The position numbers and the translations under genes were made by a program. 64,000 nt of DNA from positions 34,444,312 to 34,508,311 of the forward strand of contig CM042085.1 in NCBI GenBank assembly GCA_023512835.1. Direction: 5' to 3'. This document shows positions 21,494 to 35,099 of this stretch, in pieces (positions within the stretch are counted from its first letter, which is position 1; each line of letters opens with the position of its first letter). The stretch comes from Taxillus chinensis (taxonomy: Eukaryota > Streptophyta > Magnoliopsida > Santalales > Loranthaceae). Below the pieces are notes generated by a model, which saw nothing but the letters and a program-made list of their open reading frames with translations, was not told the DNA's origin and did no database searches.

Positions 21494-24080
21494 CCTTTGA
21501 ACATCTAGTAGATCTCTTCAATCCGGATAAGCAATTCACAAGGACTACGCATCAAGTGCATCCAGGAGTGATCATGCCATGGAATTCGATTTTTTCCGAT
21601 ATGAGATCCTATTGTTCTGAATAGGGCATTCAGCACTACTTTTCGCACCTAGGACTCTACAACAAAATGGAGTTGCTTGAGCGTAAGAATCGCACATTAG
21701 TCGAAGTTGGTAGATCAATGTTAGCGGGAGTAAAGCTTCCTCTTGCCTATGGGCTGAAGCTATGTCCATTGCATGCTATGTTCAAAACAAAACTCTTATC
21801 AATAAGGTTACCATGAAAACACCCTATGAAATGTGGAGAGGCGTAAAGCCATCAATCTCTCATTTCAAAGCTTTTGGGTGTGCTTGCTATGTTAACAACG
21901 GCAAAGAGGCCCGGAGTAAATTTGAGCCAAAATCCAATGATGGGATTTTTGTCGGATATTCTTTACACAACAAGGCTTATCGTATTTTCAACCGAAAACG
22001 TCTAACAATTGAAGAATCTATCCATGTCTATTTTGATGAATCTAACCTTGACTGGTCGAGTATAGGATCTTCAAATTCAATTGCACATGATCATACCGAC
22101 AATACGATTGATTATTCTTAGTTTAGACATGTCCCTCGCGCAACTCCTGATGAATCACCTAATACCGATGAAGAACCAAGAAATGCTACGATGATGCTTC
22201 GAAGACTCGGACACAGGACTTCCATATAACTCCGGAAAAATTGTTACGGATATTCATAACACCGGAAAACCTTCAAGTCCGTCCGAACCAATTAATGAAA
22301 GTCACGTGTCGAAGAACCCCTAAGTTCTTTCGCAATCGTTCATCATAAGGGATACAACTAGCCGGAAGAAGCTCAACCAGACGATGTACAAGATTCATCC
22401 GATCGGCAGAGCTTCAAATCATGAACTACTCACCACCACTTGCACAGAAGTATAGGTGGACTCGGAACCACCCATCGGATCAAGTGATTGGTGATCCTAC
22501 TTGTTGGAGTAAGAACGAGGGCATCCACTTCAATCCGTGCATCTACTCGTGTTTTCTGTCCAGAGATAGAGCCAAAGGTGGTGGATGAAGCCCTTCAGGA
22601 TTCAAGCCCGGATACGCGTATGCAAGAAGAGCTTAATCAGTTCAAGAGGAATAAAGTGTGGACTTTAGTACCAAGGCCGAGGTCGCAACAAGTCATTGGA
22701 GTTAAATGGGTGTTCCGGAAAAATTAGATGCGATGGAATAGTAATCCGAACAAAGCTATGTACAGACAAAGGATACCGTCAAGAAGAAGGCATTGACTAT
22801 GACAAGACCTTTGCTCGAGTAGCTAGACTTGAGGCGATCCAAATGTTCCTGGCATATACATCATATAAAAACTTCAAGGTTTATCAAATGGACGTCGAGC
22901 GCATTTCTTAATGGAGATCTTCAAGAGGAGGTTTATGTTGAACAATCTCGAGCTTCATTGAACACAAGGCTGAACATATGGTATATAAACTTTGAAAAGC
23001 CTTGTACAGATTGAAGCAAGCTCCAAGAGCTTGGTATGACACACTATCGAATTCTTGTTCGAACATAATTTCAGAAAGGGAAAATAGACACCACACTATT
23101 TACGCGGAAAGAGAAAAATCATTCTATAATTGTACAAATCTACGTGGATGACATCATTTTCGGATCATCAAATCCAGGAAGCTTTGTGAAAGAGTTTGCG
23201 AAGTTGATGATGACAAATTTGAAATGAGTATGATGGGAGAATTAACGTACTTCCTTGGAATAGAGGTTAAACAAATGAAGGATGGAATCTTCATCAACCA
23301 AGCCAAGTACACACGGGACTTAATCAAGAAGTACAGTATGGAAAACTCATCTTCAATGAAGACTCCCATGCCGATCAATGCAAAGTTAGATCGATACAGA
23401 CGGAAAATCAAGAAATGTGACTGAATACGGAGGTATGATTGGATCATTGTTGTACACTTACGAAACAAGTCGCCTCGACATAATGTTTGCAACTTGCATT
23501 TGTGCAAGATATCGGCAGATCCTAAAAAGTCATACATGCTTCATGTAAAACGGATATTGCGGTATCTCAACGGGATAGTGAATTTGGGACTCGGTATCCA
23601 AAGGAGTCCAACTTCTCTTTATCCGGATATTCGTGATGTGATTTTGCCGAGTGTCGCATCGATGAAAGAGCACTAGCGGTACTTGTCGATTCCTTGGAAA
23701 CATATTGATCTCATGGTTCGAGAAGCGGAATTCCATATCAACCTCTCTTGTTGAGGCGAATTTATAAGCCTCTGGGAGTTGCTATTACGCCGACTTCTTG
23801 GATTCAAAGTCGAACTGCGACTACGGTTTCAACATGACATCTGTTCCATTATACTATGATAACAACGGTGCGATTCGTTATCGGCAACAACCCCATTATG
23901 CACCCGAAAACAAAGCACATTGAAGTTAGGTATCACTTCATCCAAGATCATGTTCTCAAAGCATATATTACTTGAACATGTAGCTATGGATGATCAACTC
24001 GCATACTTACTTAAGCCCTACCTGATGCAAGATTTTCCGAACTTCTTTTAAAACTAGGTATGCTTGACCTTACTACATAG
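21494..24080 (+). pseudogene. B pol fragment (integrase, reverse transcriptase, RNase H)
   Basis: Coding sequence begins abruptly at the TFEHLVDLF equivalent within integrase. The integrase tail TPYEMWRGVKPSISHF and FVGYSLHNKAYRIFNRK (about 21815-21995) is in one 119-residue frame. Reverse transcriptase shows VIGVKWVFRK (22695), YDKTFARVARLEAI (about 22798), VYQMDVE, the YVDDIIF region (about 23142) and YFLGIEVKQMKDGIFINQAKY (about 23250). RNase H and the end LGML lead to the stop at 24078-24080. Protease and gag are missing, and it is strongly frameshifted. Confidence 0.8.
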
Positions 24081-25763
24081 CTCCTTAGTTATTTATCCAA
24101 CAGTATTTCTTTCAAGACATGCATCGTGATTCTTAGTGAGCATTAGACACTTACCGTACTTCATGCTTGATCATGCTTACTACTTGATTTGTATCTATTC
24201 TCGTTAATTTTCTCATATCTTTATTTGGGAGGATGCTTATGTTTCCCGACCAAGTCGTTCATTGACATAATTAACATCATATGAGTACACTCTTCTTAGG
24301 ATCTTATGATTCATATTTTCATTTCTCACCTCATGTCCAATGCTGTTTCATATTGATTACATTATTAACATGTTTGATTGAAGAAATGAAATGGGTTAGC
24401 TCGGAATCCTGGTGGTTGAAATCACAGGTTACTGATCGATCAGCTTCTAAAGTGGAGTTTCCTAAAGGATGAACAACAATATTCTCATAATCTAAATAAT
24501 TTAGCTGAAAATGTCTATCGAGAGGATTGCAAGATCTAAGGGGAGAAAATGCTTATTAATTACCCAAGTAATACCGTCTTATATGTCTCGTGACCTCTTT
24601 CCCGTTTGTCTATCCGAGGGGGAGTTCATCACTAAAAGGATCGCACGATCTACGAGGGAGCAAAAGCTTTATCTATTATTGCAATAATAAACCCCTAATA
24701 TGTCTCGAATGCTCCTCCCTCTAATTTCTCACTTTGGATTTGATGGACATGCATTGTTGAATCAAATTTGCAACATGTTTGGATGTTTTTATTTCTTCAA
24801 TTGTGCATCTTAATTGGATAATCAATTGATTGCATCGGCATGTGTTCTTTCTTCCATTCTCACTTATGAATCTTAATCAAAGTAACTCATATATAGTTCA
24901 TTTATCTTGGCTACGGTGTTCAACATGACGGTTTCATTATGTTGACCAATGTGAATTTATGGATTCCTATTTGTCATATATATTGATTTTAGTAACATGA
25001 TCGTTATCTCATTTGTATGTGTCTTGCATTCAATTTCAATACATAAGTTCTACTTTTTCATTAGTTCGGATTATGCTAATTTTTCATATCTGTTTACATC
25101 CGTACTAATCCCAACCCTGTAAAACCTATGTTCCTTTTAGTTTATCTTTGTGTAGCTACAAGTTCCGATTCACTTTGCCTTCTCACCGAAATATTTTGTC
25201 TAAAGTCTCGGATATGAAGTGTTGTGGTACTTCGTCCCTTCGACTTCAAAACAGCAAAAGAATCATTTTCTCTCTTACCACACTTTGTTTCTACGGACAC
25301 ACTCTATTGCTCATCGAGATATTCTTCTACGGATTATTTTTCATCAGGTTGATCGTCGGTTCATTTCCTCGGGACTCTTGAAACACTCAAATCACGATAA
25401 CCACGGTCTTATCTTACATCGCGTGTTTCGAGGAGGAATAATGATGGTCTATTTAAAATGTAAGTCTCTAGACAAGCAATTTTCGGATGAAGGCATACAA
25501 CCATCATAAATACTGATTCTGCGGCCTCCACATCACTTTTCAATTTGGAGGCGCCCAATGATCAAAATAAATGACATCGCCTTGTCGAAGCGAGATCACT
25601 ATTCATGTCGCTTAGTCCTTGACCCACCGGCAACCACGGACTTGGTCTTATATATACTAGATTTTACCACACAACACGAGTTTACATTTCCAAATCCCCA
25701 ACTTCTCATCCCTCTTCCAATCTCTAAGACCTACCTTCCTTGTCCCTCTCACTCTCACTCGAA
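24081..25763 (+). promoter_or_regulatory. B spacer with candidate internal promoter
   Basis: Matches the A and C spacers. Purine blocks lie at 24510-24552 (GAGAGGATTGCAAGATCTAA then GGGGAGAAAA) and 24615-24667 (GAGGGGGAGTTC, then a second GATCTACGAGGGAG block). CGGCCTCCACATCA is at 25521-25535, TGACATCGCC near 25572, and TATA-like TTATATATA at 25648-25656, about 110 bp before the ATG at 25764. No ORF of note lies inside. Confidence 0.5.
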
Positions 25764-27632
25764 ATGGCACCCAAGCTCTCTTTCTCGACGTTAATCCCGG
25801 CCATCGGGTCAATTGTCTGCAATTTCCGATCCTCCCACTTGGTTTTTGGACCTACACCCTCTCCTGGAAGACTCCCACATTCGAATCGGTCTCCAATCCC
25901 GTCGACCTTCTTATCGACGATATTACCGAGTATTACCAGGCATATCCGTGCACCACCGATTCCATCCTTTCCCCATGTTGGGGTGAATCCATCGTCATCA
26001 CCCCCGCCATCCTCCGCACCGCTCTCAACCTAGCCCCGGTGAACCTCGGCGTCCGGGACCCGGGAATCGATGGCGGCTTCCATGGGCTGCACTTACAAAG
26101 GGAAGGAATACAAGGTGAAGTCCTTCCAAATCGCTATCGGTATGGCGACTATATCTTGAGCCGATGTCATTGGCTCGCACATCCGCTCTAGACTCGTTCC
26201 GTATGACCTCCTCCTGGCCATGTATGGCATCTTTGAGGGTCTCCGATGGGCGGGAACCTTCTTGTTCTAATTGCCGTAGAATGGTCCCAAGAACCAATCT
26301 TTCGGGTGGATTCTCAGCCTTGTCTTCAGGTATATCAAGGTCCGTCCCATTTCAATGGAAGTGGCACTATACCTTTCCCAGGCTTACTACCTTCGCCATC
26401 CGACGCCTGATGGGACCATGATGGCACGCCTACCTTCCGTTGCTCTCCACCTCCTTCCCTCCTCGGAACAACGGAAGCGATTCGGTTGGTGACCCAGTGA
26501 CAGCCATGCTCACGAGTTAGCTCCGCTCACTGGTCCTCGCGGATTTGATCCATTCTTGCCCCATCCATCTCTCGAGCCTCCCGGCAGCATTCGTCTCGAA
26601 CCATCCGAGGTTGTGGGGCCCTCTCGCCCAAGTCCTCATCCGACTGATTCTCTAGCGCCTTCTCTCGCTGATGTCCCCGCACCCGACTCACCCGCTATTG
26701 CTACTGGCTGTTGATCTTTGCCGTTGCTACGGCCATGGCAGATGTCCCTCCTTCTCCTCAGGAAGCACCCTTACCTTTCCTACCTCAACCTCATGACTAC
26801 CTTGACCATCTCTCCACCGACACCTTAATAGACCCATGGTTCCGTTTAGCTTAGCTTGCACCGTGTCCATTCCTGGACAACGACATCCAGGTGTTTTATG
26901 CCCAACACACCCAAACCCTAGAGGATATGATCATCTTGAACCTGGACCATGGCTTCCTTATGCCGGCCCATATTTCGGACGTTCACTTCTTTATCACCTC
27001 CGGCCCGCCCAGGACGCACGAGTTCCTTCTCTCCGGTCAAAGTCGATCCGCTGCTCGAATGCCCCTTCATTCTGCTGGCCGACGCACCTCCACTCCTGTC
27101 GACTCCTCTTGCCCAAAGACACTCCTACACCTATTCCCGCGGGGAGTCCTCTAAAGCCCGGAGTTGGCGCTTGGACATGCCTCATTTGGGACGGTTCACC
27201 CGATGTTGTGCTCTTCACTCAACCGGACCGCCACGCCCAAGCCCGAGCACCCAAATTTCGCCATCGCCGCCAAGGTTAATGCTCCAGGTGCCCAACTCCT
27301 CTCTGCCCGATCGACTCTTCTACTTCCATCGAGCGGAAGATGGATCTTATGCCGTCGTCCATCCATTCCCCGTCTACATCTTTCGGCAGACTTGGCGCAC
27401 ACAATGGCTCGTCCCCCTCGCTCCTCGGCGATCCGCCAAAACGGGGGAGAACGCGTCATCTGATCCTCCTACACCTTCCTCGGCTCGTGATGAGAAGCGG
27501 CCTGCATCTTCACTACATCCGCTTCCAAACGCAGTCGGCTTCTCTGCTAGCTCCTCCAGGCGGCTCCTCCTTCCACCTCCCCATCCGTGGTGACACCTTC
27601 CTCCCATCATATGCGGATCGTGATCCACTTGA
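25764..27632 (+). pseudogene. B extra ORF, truncated before the protease-like domain
   Basis: The start MAPKLSFSTLIPAIGSIV parallels A. The N-terminal region, Pro-rich linker (PPSPQEAPLPFLPQP near 26745) and the coiled segment (FAIAAKVNAPGAQLLSA, about 27255-27310) are recognisable across frames. It reaches the FLPSYAD motif (27600) that precedes the Ulp1-like domain in A, then joins a minus-strand LTR at about 27633. The catalytic domain is absent, so this copy is a C-terminal deletion caused by the rearrangement with element C. Confidence 0.65.
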
Positions 27633-28814
27633 GTTAAAGGATATAAAATCAGTGCGGAAGATAACCAGGATAGTGGAAGTATTTTGCTTTATTATGAAAT
27701 GACAATTACAACAAAATAAGCGAAGATAGTGGATTACACTAGCACTCGGCTTTACAATCACACACACTAGCGTTAATAATCTCTATAAGCTCTTGTACAA
27801 TTACTTTGCCTTGGCGTATCGTTTTCCTTAGTATATGTGTGCGCCACTTTTAATGTACAACACGTACGATATATATATATATATATAGACATCCTAGGAA
27901 TCCTAGGAATCTATCTTGGAACCGTGTTTTCCGAGCGCGTGTGGACATTAAGTTCTTCTCGGAAAATGCTTCTACTATAATCGCTTTGGATGTGGAGCTC
28001 GAAATATTGGAAGCATAAGTAAATTAAATAACTTCGCTCGCTTCCAATTACATTGGGACCGCATCCACATCTTCGAGTGGTCCACGTGTAAGACAGTTTA
28101 GATCTTCAATGAGTTTGTCTTACATCGGAACACAGCGAGCTGTTATCATAAATGCGGTATTGATAAGTTGAAGTAGCGTCCTTTTAGTCCGGTGTAGCTT
28201 TCCTTACTCCGTGTCAACGAGGTTCGGATCCTTACTCCATATTAGTTATTGCTTACTCCACGTACATGGGGTCCTGAAATCCTTATTCCGTGTCAGCGCT
28301 TCCTTACTCCGCTTGAGTAATGATTCGGATTTCTTATTCCGCATTAGATGTCCTTACTCCGCATCAGTTGTCCTTACTTCGCTCGAATGAAAGACTAGGA
28401 TTCCTTATTCCGAATCTTCTTTTCCTTAGACAGCTTGAGCGAAGGACTTAATTCTTTCTTTGCAACAAATCTCTCTTACTCCGTACGAGGCATAGACTCG
28501 GATTCTTATTCCGCATAAAATGACTTAGTCCAATCAACAATAAGAGCGTGGAATCCTTAGTCCTTTGGATGGTGATTAGTTCGTACGAGAGAGTCCTAAC
28601 TCCGGATAAAGACTTGGTTATTTACCAAGTGTTAGACGACACTCATGATATTCCGGATCAGGATTATGTATCCTGTCCTTTGCTTTGCTCTTACAGGAGT
28701 AGGTCCGGATAACAATTTAATCTTTTGCACAGGCTTAAAATAAACATGAAACAACTAAAATCAAATTACATTAGGGTTGATCCGCATTATCCAAATTCTA
28801 GGTTTGATCCAACA
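27633..28814 (-). repeat. C 3' LTR, end truncated
   Basis: The minus-strand start TGTTGGATCAAACC is at 28814 after the purine tract ATTAGGGGAGAT. CCTTACTCCG units (the array core reversed) run 28195-28630. G-box CCACGTG is at 28082-28088 and an AT-repeat TATA region at 27868-27891, about 192 bp apart. The last ~90 bp, with the C-run hairpin, are missing at the junction with B. Confidence 0.8.
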
Positions 28815-28976
28815 ATCTCCCCTAATATGGATGTGCCAAATCCTTTGTAATCTGATCCAGTTAGAAACAAGATATACAGAGATAAGGATAAATAAAAAGT
28901 AACAAAAGTAAGCCTTAGTACAAAAGTTATACTAAGAATTGTAAGGATTACTGTACTTGAATATTTTAGTTGCTGC

Positions 28977-31703
28977 CTACTCCCTTAGCCGCTTAGACTG
29001 TTCTTTAGTGCACAAGAAAAAGTAATTCCAGTTGGGATCATACTTTAAAAGGTTCCTAATAATGTAACAGACATAGGCTCCACAACTTTCTCCGTCAGAT
29101 TATTGGGGAACGTCCATCTTGCTCAGAATTGACGAATTGAGGAGAGCATTGGGAAACAGAGGAGGTTGGCCAATTGATTCGAAAAGTCCACTCTATCTGA
29201 CAGCCCCTAACAGAGTCCGGAGCAATGGTCCGAGTTGGCTTCTTCTCATCTGGTGTCCCACAACCTGATGGGAGTCATGCAGAACAACTCTCTTGTCCTT
29301 AATAGAGATGACCGCGAGCATGTGATGAGGAGTGTCGATCCCGTATGGAATAAGAACAGTTGTAAGATTTTTCCATGGCTTACTGTTCTCAGCTGTTCCA
29401 TTTATGAGGGTCTGAATGAGGTCCACTTCAGGAAGGTAGTGATCAAGCCAGCAAGGTAGGATTTCGAACATGTGCTCGTCTTGATACAAGGTGGGAAACA
29501 ACCTCATCTCTTCCTTTACCGCCAAGGTGAAGTTGTCAATATCCTCAGTAGAGAACTGTCCTTTCTCCGACAGTAGGGTGCTTATGTCTTCGGGGGAGAA
29601 AGGGGACAGAGATGACAAGCACCTTTTTGGGGTTGAGGGAGCAAGACTCGCATATGCTAGCATGGCTGCAAGTACACGCCCATCTGAATCATATGGATCG
29701 AATTCCGCATAAGATGGGAGAAACGTGACTTGTGGAGCCCGATCGAAGAGGAGGGAGCCGTAGTGGAGGAGCCGGGATGGTCGAAGGAGCGGGAGCCGCC
29801 TGGACGGTCCAGAGAAGTGGTGCGTTTGGGAACCGGGAGACCCAGGAGGAAGGCCGAGTGCAGATCTTCAGCCCGGCCGGGAACGTCGGTAGTGTCGGGA
29901 GCGGTAGTGGAGGGAGCTAGATCAGATGAGACATTCTCCACCTGGTTTGGCAGATCGGCGAGGAGGGCGAGAGGGACGACCCGCAACTTGAGTCGATCCC
30001 GGACAGAGGTGGATAGGCCCGAAAGAGATTGGACAATAAGGTCCAGCTTCCGATCCAGGGAGAGAGAGGAGTTGGAGAGAGCGGAAAGGATCTGGGTCCT
30101 GATGTCATCAACTTTGTCAGCAATGACCTGGGCCCGGGAACGATAGTTCTCCGCAATACGATCCAGCTGAGTGGAGACTGCGGCTTCAGATAAGATCGTG
30201 GGAAATGAGGGACGGCCAAAGCCAGAGGCAGGAGCCTTGGAGGACTCCCCCGCATGTAGAGGGGCAGGAGTGCGCAATGCGGAAGAGTCAACAGGTGGAG
30301 AGAAGGAGGAGGGACCAGCAGCAGTAGCAGGTGTAGCGGAGCCACTCTGACCAGAGAGGTCAATGAGAGGAAGGTCCGCAGGAGAGGAGGGACCAACCTC
30401 AGCAGGGATAGGAGTCCGTGCGTCATGAGCAGGTCCAGAAGAGGCAGCAGCAGTTGGAGGTGCGGCCTGAAGCAGAGACGGCGTGAGAAAGCCGTGTTCA
30501 GTGTTCCAAATAATCATAGCTTCCGGGGTTGGAGAATGTTTAGTGTAATGCACCCAGAGAGCAGATTCAGAGATGTCTGCAGTGTGAGCGAGACTACAAC
30601 GGAGCCAGCAGTCAGTCAGAATGTTGGCGGGAAGATGGTCGAGGTAGTCATGAGGGTCAACACGGCGTGCTGGAGAAGCAGCTGGAGGAGATGGAGGCAT
30701 GTCAACAATGACAGCAGCAACAGCAGCAGTCACCGGAGAGGTGGGTGCAGGAACATCAGTAGTAGCATCGGCAGCAGCAGTAGGAGATATATCAGTAGGG
30801 GCATCAGTAAGAGGCGCCGAAGAAACAGTGTCATGAGGAAACGGCTGAGAGGGCCCTGCAGCATCACGAATACCGTGCCGCAATCGCGGGAGCATGCCGG
30901 AGCGGCAACGGACCGGATACGTGAAGACCGGGGAGCGGAGCTAACCTCGTGACCCGAGCCGGGGGCGGGGTCACCAACGGAACTATCATGATGTTTTGAG
31001 ACTACAACGTGTGCACGAGAGACACAGGAGGACGACGGACGAAGCGTCCCATCGGAGGTGAGATGACGAAAGTAAAAATTTCCGGGAAGGGTATCATCAA
31101 CTGGTCTTGGAAGTGCTCGGGATGCGGATCTCTGAAGAGGTGGGAGAGAATTCGTCCGAAAGACGAGTTCCGTTTGCCATTCCGCATAATCCGAAAAAGA
31201 AAATCGCCCCAATCTAGAGGCAATCGCTCAAAGACCACGTACATCGCCAAGAGCAAATCGTACGGGACCGAGTCATGCGCCGTAGAGCGAGCCAAGTAAG
31301 CATCGATCGAGTATGGTGGCCATACAGCAGTAGGGGCCTTGAAAAGACTTCAGCTTGTATTCCTTCACTTTAGAGGGACATCCCATGGCGGTAGCCATGG
31401 TTGAAGCGCTCGGCCGGAATTCACTACCTTGGGGAGATGGAAGGCATCACGAATCACTTGAGGAGTGATCTTGATGGGTTTTCCTCGGATACCAGAGACA
31501 ATCGAGTGGTCACGGGATTCGAAGTGTTCATAGAAAGATCCGACGTCCGAGATGAGAAGATCAACGGGAGCAGAGACGATGTCGAGGAGACCACCGGAGG
31601 CTAACAAGGAGCGAACCTCCTCGAGCCAGGCAGGAGGGTCGGAAATGCTGGCCCAATCGACAAGATGGCCAGGAACAACGCCATAGAGAGCGGAAGATGC
31701 CAT
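28977..31703 (-). pseudogene. C extra ORF with Ulp1/C48-like protease domain, best preserved
   Basis: The ATG at 31701-31703 gives MASSALYGVVPGHLVDW. The N-terminal domain includes FYEHFESRDHSIVSGIRG and a second block DSVPYDLLLAMYVVFERLP (about 31220-31280). A 412-residue frame (29657-30895) holds a Pro/Ala/Thr-rich linker, KVDDIRTQILSALSNSS-type coiled coil and SRFSH end. The next frame has FSPEDISTLLSEKGQFSTED and VDLIQTLINGT. Candidate catalytic residues: His 29325-29327, Asp 29274-29276 (17 codons on) and Cys 29082-29084 in SDGESCGAYVCYII. The stop is at 28977-28979, giving about 900 residues if frames were continuous. Family placement is by motif only. Confidence 0.7.
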
Positions 31704-33397
31704 TGAAATTTAAAGATTGAAGGAGAAGGAAGGAGAGGTCTTTGGTGAATAAAGAGCAACGAAGATTTAGGGTTCCGAGTAATGAAAGCAATATCCTCGC
31801 GCTCGCGTGAGAGTTCGATATAAATAGGACCCATTCGGTGGAAGCCAACGGGTCTTGGGTTTAAGCGAGATGAGCAGTGATGCGCTTGACAATCCGATGT
31901 CATTAGACTTGATGTATTAGCACCGCCGAGTAAACTAATGACGTGGAGGCCGTGTTAACCATTCAAATGACAATTGTATTCATATTGCCGAATTTTGAAA
32001 AGACAAATTACAGGGCTCGAGACGTGCATTTAATGAACCATCATTAGTCTTCCTCAAAAAGATGCGATGTAAGATAATCACTTGGTTTATCGCAAATTAA
32101 GAATTCCAAGGTTTAGGAGGAAGCAAACCGACTCTCATCCGGGCTTGATAGTGTCTGGTGAACTATATCCGGATGAGAGAGTGACTATCCGTAAAAAGTC
32201 GAGTCTTGAGTAAAAATGATTTCATTGCTGTCTTGGTATCGAGAAAATAAGAAGTACCACAACACTTCAAATCCGAGACATCAAAACAAGATAGAGCATT
32301 GAAGTGCAAAGCGAATCTGAACCTGTAGCTGAAAACATAAACTAAAGAAACAATACACTAACAAGGTTGAGTTAGTATGGATATGGATCAAATAGTCGTG
32401 GTGAGAACATCATAATCCGAACTAAAAGGAGACAGAACTTATGCATATGGAAGAATAGTAACAAGACACATACACATGAATTATGATCAAATTCATCAAG
32501 AAAATGCATATGACAACCGATAAACACATAAGTTCATATAGCTCAACATAGCGAAACCTTCATACTGACAGCGATAGCTAAGTTAAATTAAAAATCATAT
32601 GATTTTCTCAAGTTAGGATTCATGAGTGAAACTGGAAATATGAACACACGTCAAAAGCAGGCAGATGATTGTTCGATTACAATGCACGATTGAGGATAGA
32701 AAAACATCCAGCCATGCCACAATTCCGATTCAACATTGCATGTCCGGTCAGATTTGGAAGTGAAAGTTTAGAGGAAGGACCATTCGAGACATAAAAGGGG
32801 TCATTACGAAGTAATAAATGAAGCTTTTGCTCCCCCTTAGACCATGTGATCCTCTCGGTGAAAGACTCCCCCTCGGATAGACAATTAGGAAAGGGATCAT
32901 GAGACATATACGAGGGGTATTACTAGATTTATCAATAGAGTATTTTCTCCCCCGTAGACCATGTGATCCTCTCTATTGATGTTTTCTCGCTAGAGAAAGT
33001 GAGCACTGTCTACCCTTTTTAGGAAACTATACTTGAAGCCGATCAGATCGCGATTGCATATACATCCGCTGACATTCCATGCTAACCCATTTCATAACTT
33101 CAACTATAAATGATAATAGAGCAATCTAAATGAACCAGCATGTATCATGTGGTGGATAATGGGAAATAAGATCATGAGATCCTAAAAAGATTATTCATAT
33201 AAGTTTTAATCAAGTTGGCTTAAACGACTTCATCGGGAGATAAGCATCCTCCCAAAGACTGAACTTTGGTATTTATCGACGCATAGGACACGTTAAGTAG
33301 TAAGTATGATCAAAAATTAAATTTGGTATGAATCCTTTACTTTCAATAAACACACAATGCATGTTCGAAGACATCTTGTTGATTGATTTAAGTGAAG
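31704..33397 (-). promoter_or_regulatory. C spacer with candidate internal promoter
   Basis: Upstream of the C extra ORF. A TATA-like element lies at 31818-31827 (minus reading CTATTTATAT), about 115 bp before the ATG. The CGGCCTCCACGTCAT block is at 31938-31954. Purine-rich repeat blocks lie at 32819-32880 and 32943-32990 (minus readings contain GGGGGAGAAAA and GAGAGGATCACATGGTCTA). The CT-rich leader contains AACCCTAAATCTTCG. The same features occur in A and B at matching distances. Confidence 0.5.
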
Positions 33398-35060
33398 CTA
33401 TGCAGAAAAGTCAAGCATACCTAATCGAAGAGTAGTTAAAAAAATCTTGCATCAGGTAGGGGCTTTGTAAGAATGTCTCACAGTTGATCTTGATAGCAAC
33501 ATGTTCTAGAGATATATTCTTTTTAAGAACATGATCGCGAATGAAGTAATACCTGACCTCAATGTGCTTCGTCTTTGGGTGCATGACAGGATTGTTGCTT
33601 ATAGCAATTGCACTAGTGTTGTCGCAAGAGAGTGGAATAGATGTTATGTTAAAACCGTAGTCCGTAAGTTGACTTTGCATCTAGAGTAGTCGTGCGCAGC
33701 AACTCCCAGACTATATTTTCCGCCTCATCAGTAGAGGTTGATACGGAATTCTCGCTTTTTATTGAACCATGAAATTAATCTATTTCCAAAAAATCGACAC
33801 GTATCGCTTGTGCTTTTCTGTCGATGCGACACCCAACAAAATCAGCATGAGAGTATCCTGGATAAGGTGAAGTTTGATTCCTTTGGGTACCAAAGTCCCA
33901 AGTTCATCGTTCCTTTGAGATACCTGAATATCCGTTTAACATGAAGCATATGTGACTCCTTGGGATTCGCCCGATATCGTGCACGATGCAAGTTGCAAAC
34001 ATAATGTCCGAGCGACTTCGTAGAAGATACGACAAGAATCCTATCATCCCTTTGTATTGATCATATTTACCGATTTGCCGTCCACATCAGGGTCTAACTT
34101 GGCATTGATTGGCATCGGAGTCTTGACGGGAGATGAACATTCCATACCAAACTTCTTAATAATATCTCGTGTATACTTAGCTTGGTTAATGAAGATCCCT
34201 TCCTTCAATTGTTTAACTTCTATTCCAAGGAAGTAGGACGGTTCTCCCATCATACTCATCTCAAACTTGCCAATCATCAACTTTGCAAACTCTTCACAAA
34301 GCTTCGGATTTGATGATCCGAAAATGATATCATCCACATATATCCGTACGATCGAGTATGTCCATTCTCTTTTCGTAGAAATAAAGTGGTGTCTATCTTC
34401 CCTTTTTGAAAGTTGTGAGCAAGTAGGAATTCCGACAGTGTGTCGTACCAGGCTCTTGGAGCTTGCTTCAACCCATACAAGGCTTTTCGTAGCTTGTAAA
34501 CTAGATGTCCGGTCTTGGGTTCAAGGAAACCGGGAGGTTGTTCAACATACACCTCCTTTTGAAGATCTCCATTCAAAAATGCGCTTTTGATGTCCATTTG
34601 ATAAACTATGAAGTTTTCATATAAAGCATACGCGTAAACATTCGATTGCCTCAAGTCTTGCTCTGGAGCAAAGGTCTCGTCATAGTATATTCCTTCTTCT
34701 TGACGATATCCTTTCGCTACCGGTCCGGCTTTGTTTCGGGTTACTATACCATCCGTATCAAGCTTGTTCGGAACACCCATTTAACTCTAATGACTTGCTG
34801 AGACTTGGGCCTTGCTACTAGAGTCCACACATCATTTCTCTTAAATTGATTCGCTTCTTCTTGCATGGCTTCTATCCGGTTCGAATCTTGAAGAGCTTCC
34901 TCTACCACCTTTGGTTCTATTTGAGATAGAAAACATGAGTAAAGACAAATGTTAGAGGTGGCGGCTCTTGTCCTTACACCAACAGTAGGATCACCAATCA
35001 CTTGTTCGAAGGGTGGTTTCGAGTCCACTTGAAATTCTGTGCATGTGATGGTTGATCTTG
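33398..35060 (-). pseudogene. C pol: reverse transcriptase and RNase H
   Basis: Reverse transcriptase blocks: VIRVKWVF (about 34790), YDETFAPEQDLRQ (34660), [21 protein letters not shown] (about 34570) and [20 protein letters not shown]. The active site DDIIFGSSNPKLCEEF is near 34290-34340, where a frameshift splits YVDD. YFLGIEVKQLKEGIFINQAKY is near 34190. RNase H end: CDNTSAIAISNNPVMHPKTKH (about 33560-33620). The pol stop is 33398-33400. Decay is moderate, with long readable frames. Confidence 0.85.
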
Positions 35061-35099
35061 AATAATTTGAAGCTCTCCCGATTAGGTGGCTCTTGTTCG

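Noticed and set aside
31002..31295. Separate host genes suggested by open frames in 29193-31703
   Set aside because: These frames are consecutive pieces of one frameshifted extra ORF that recurs in A, B and D.
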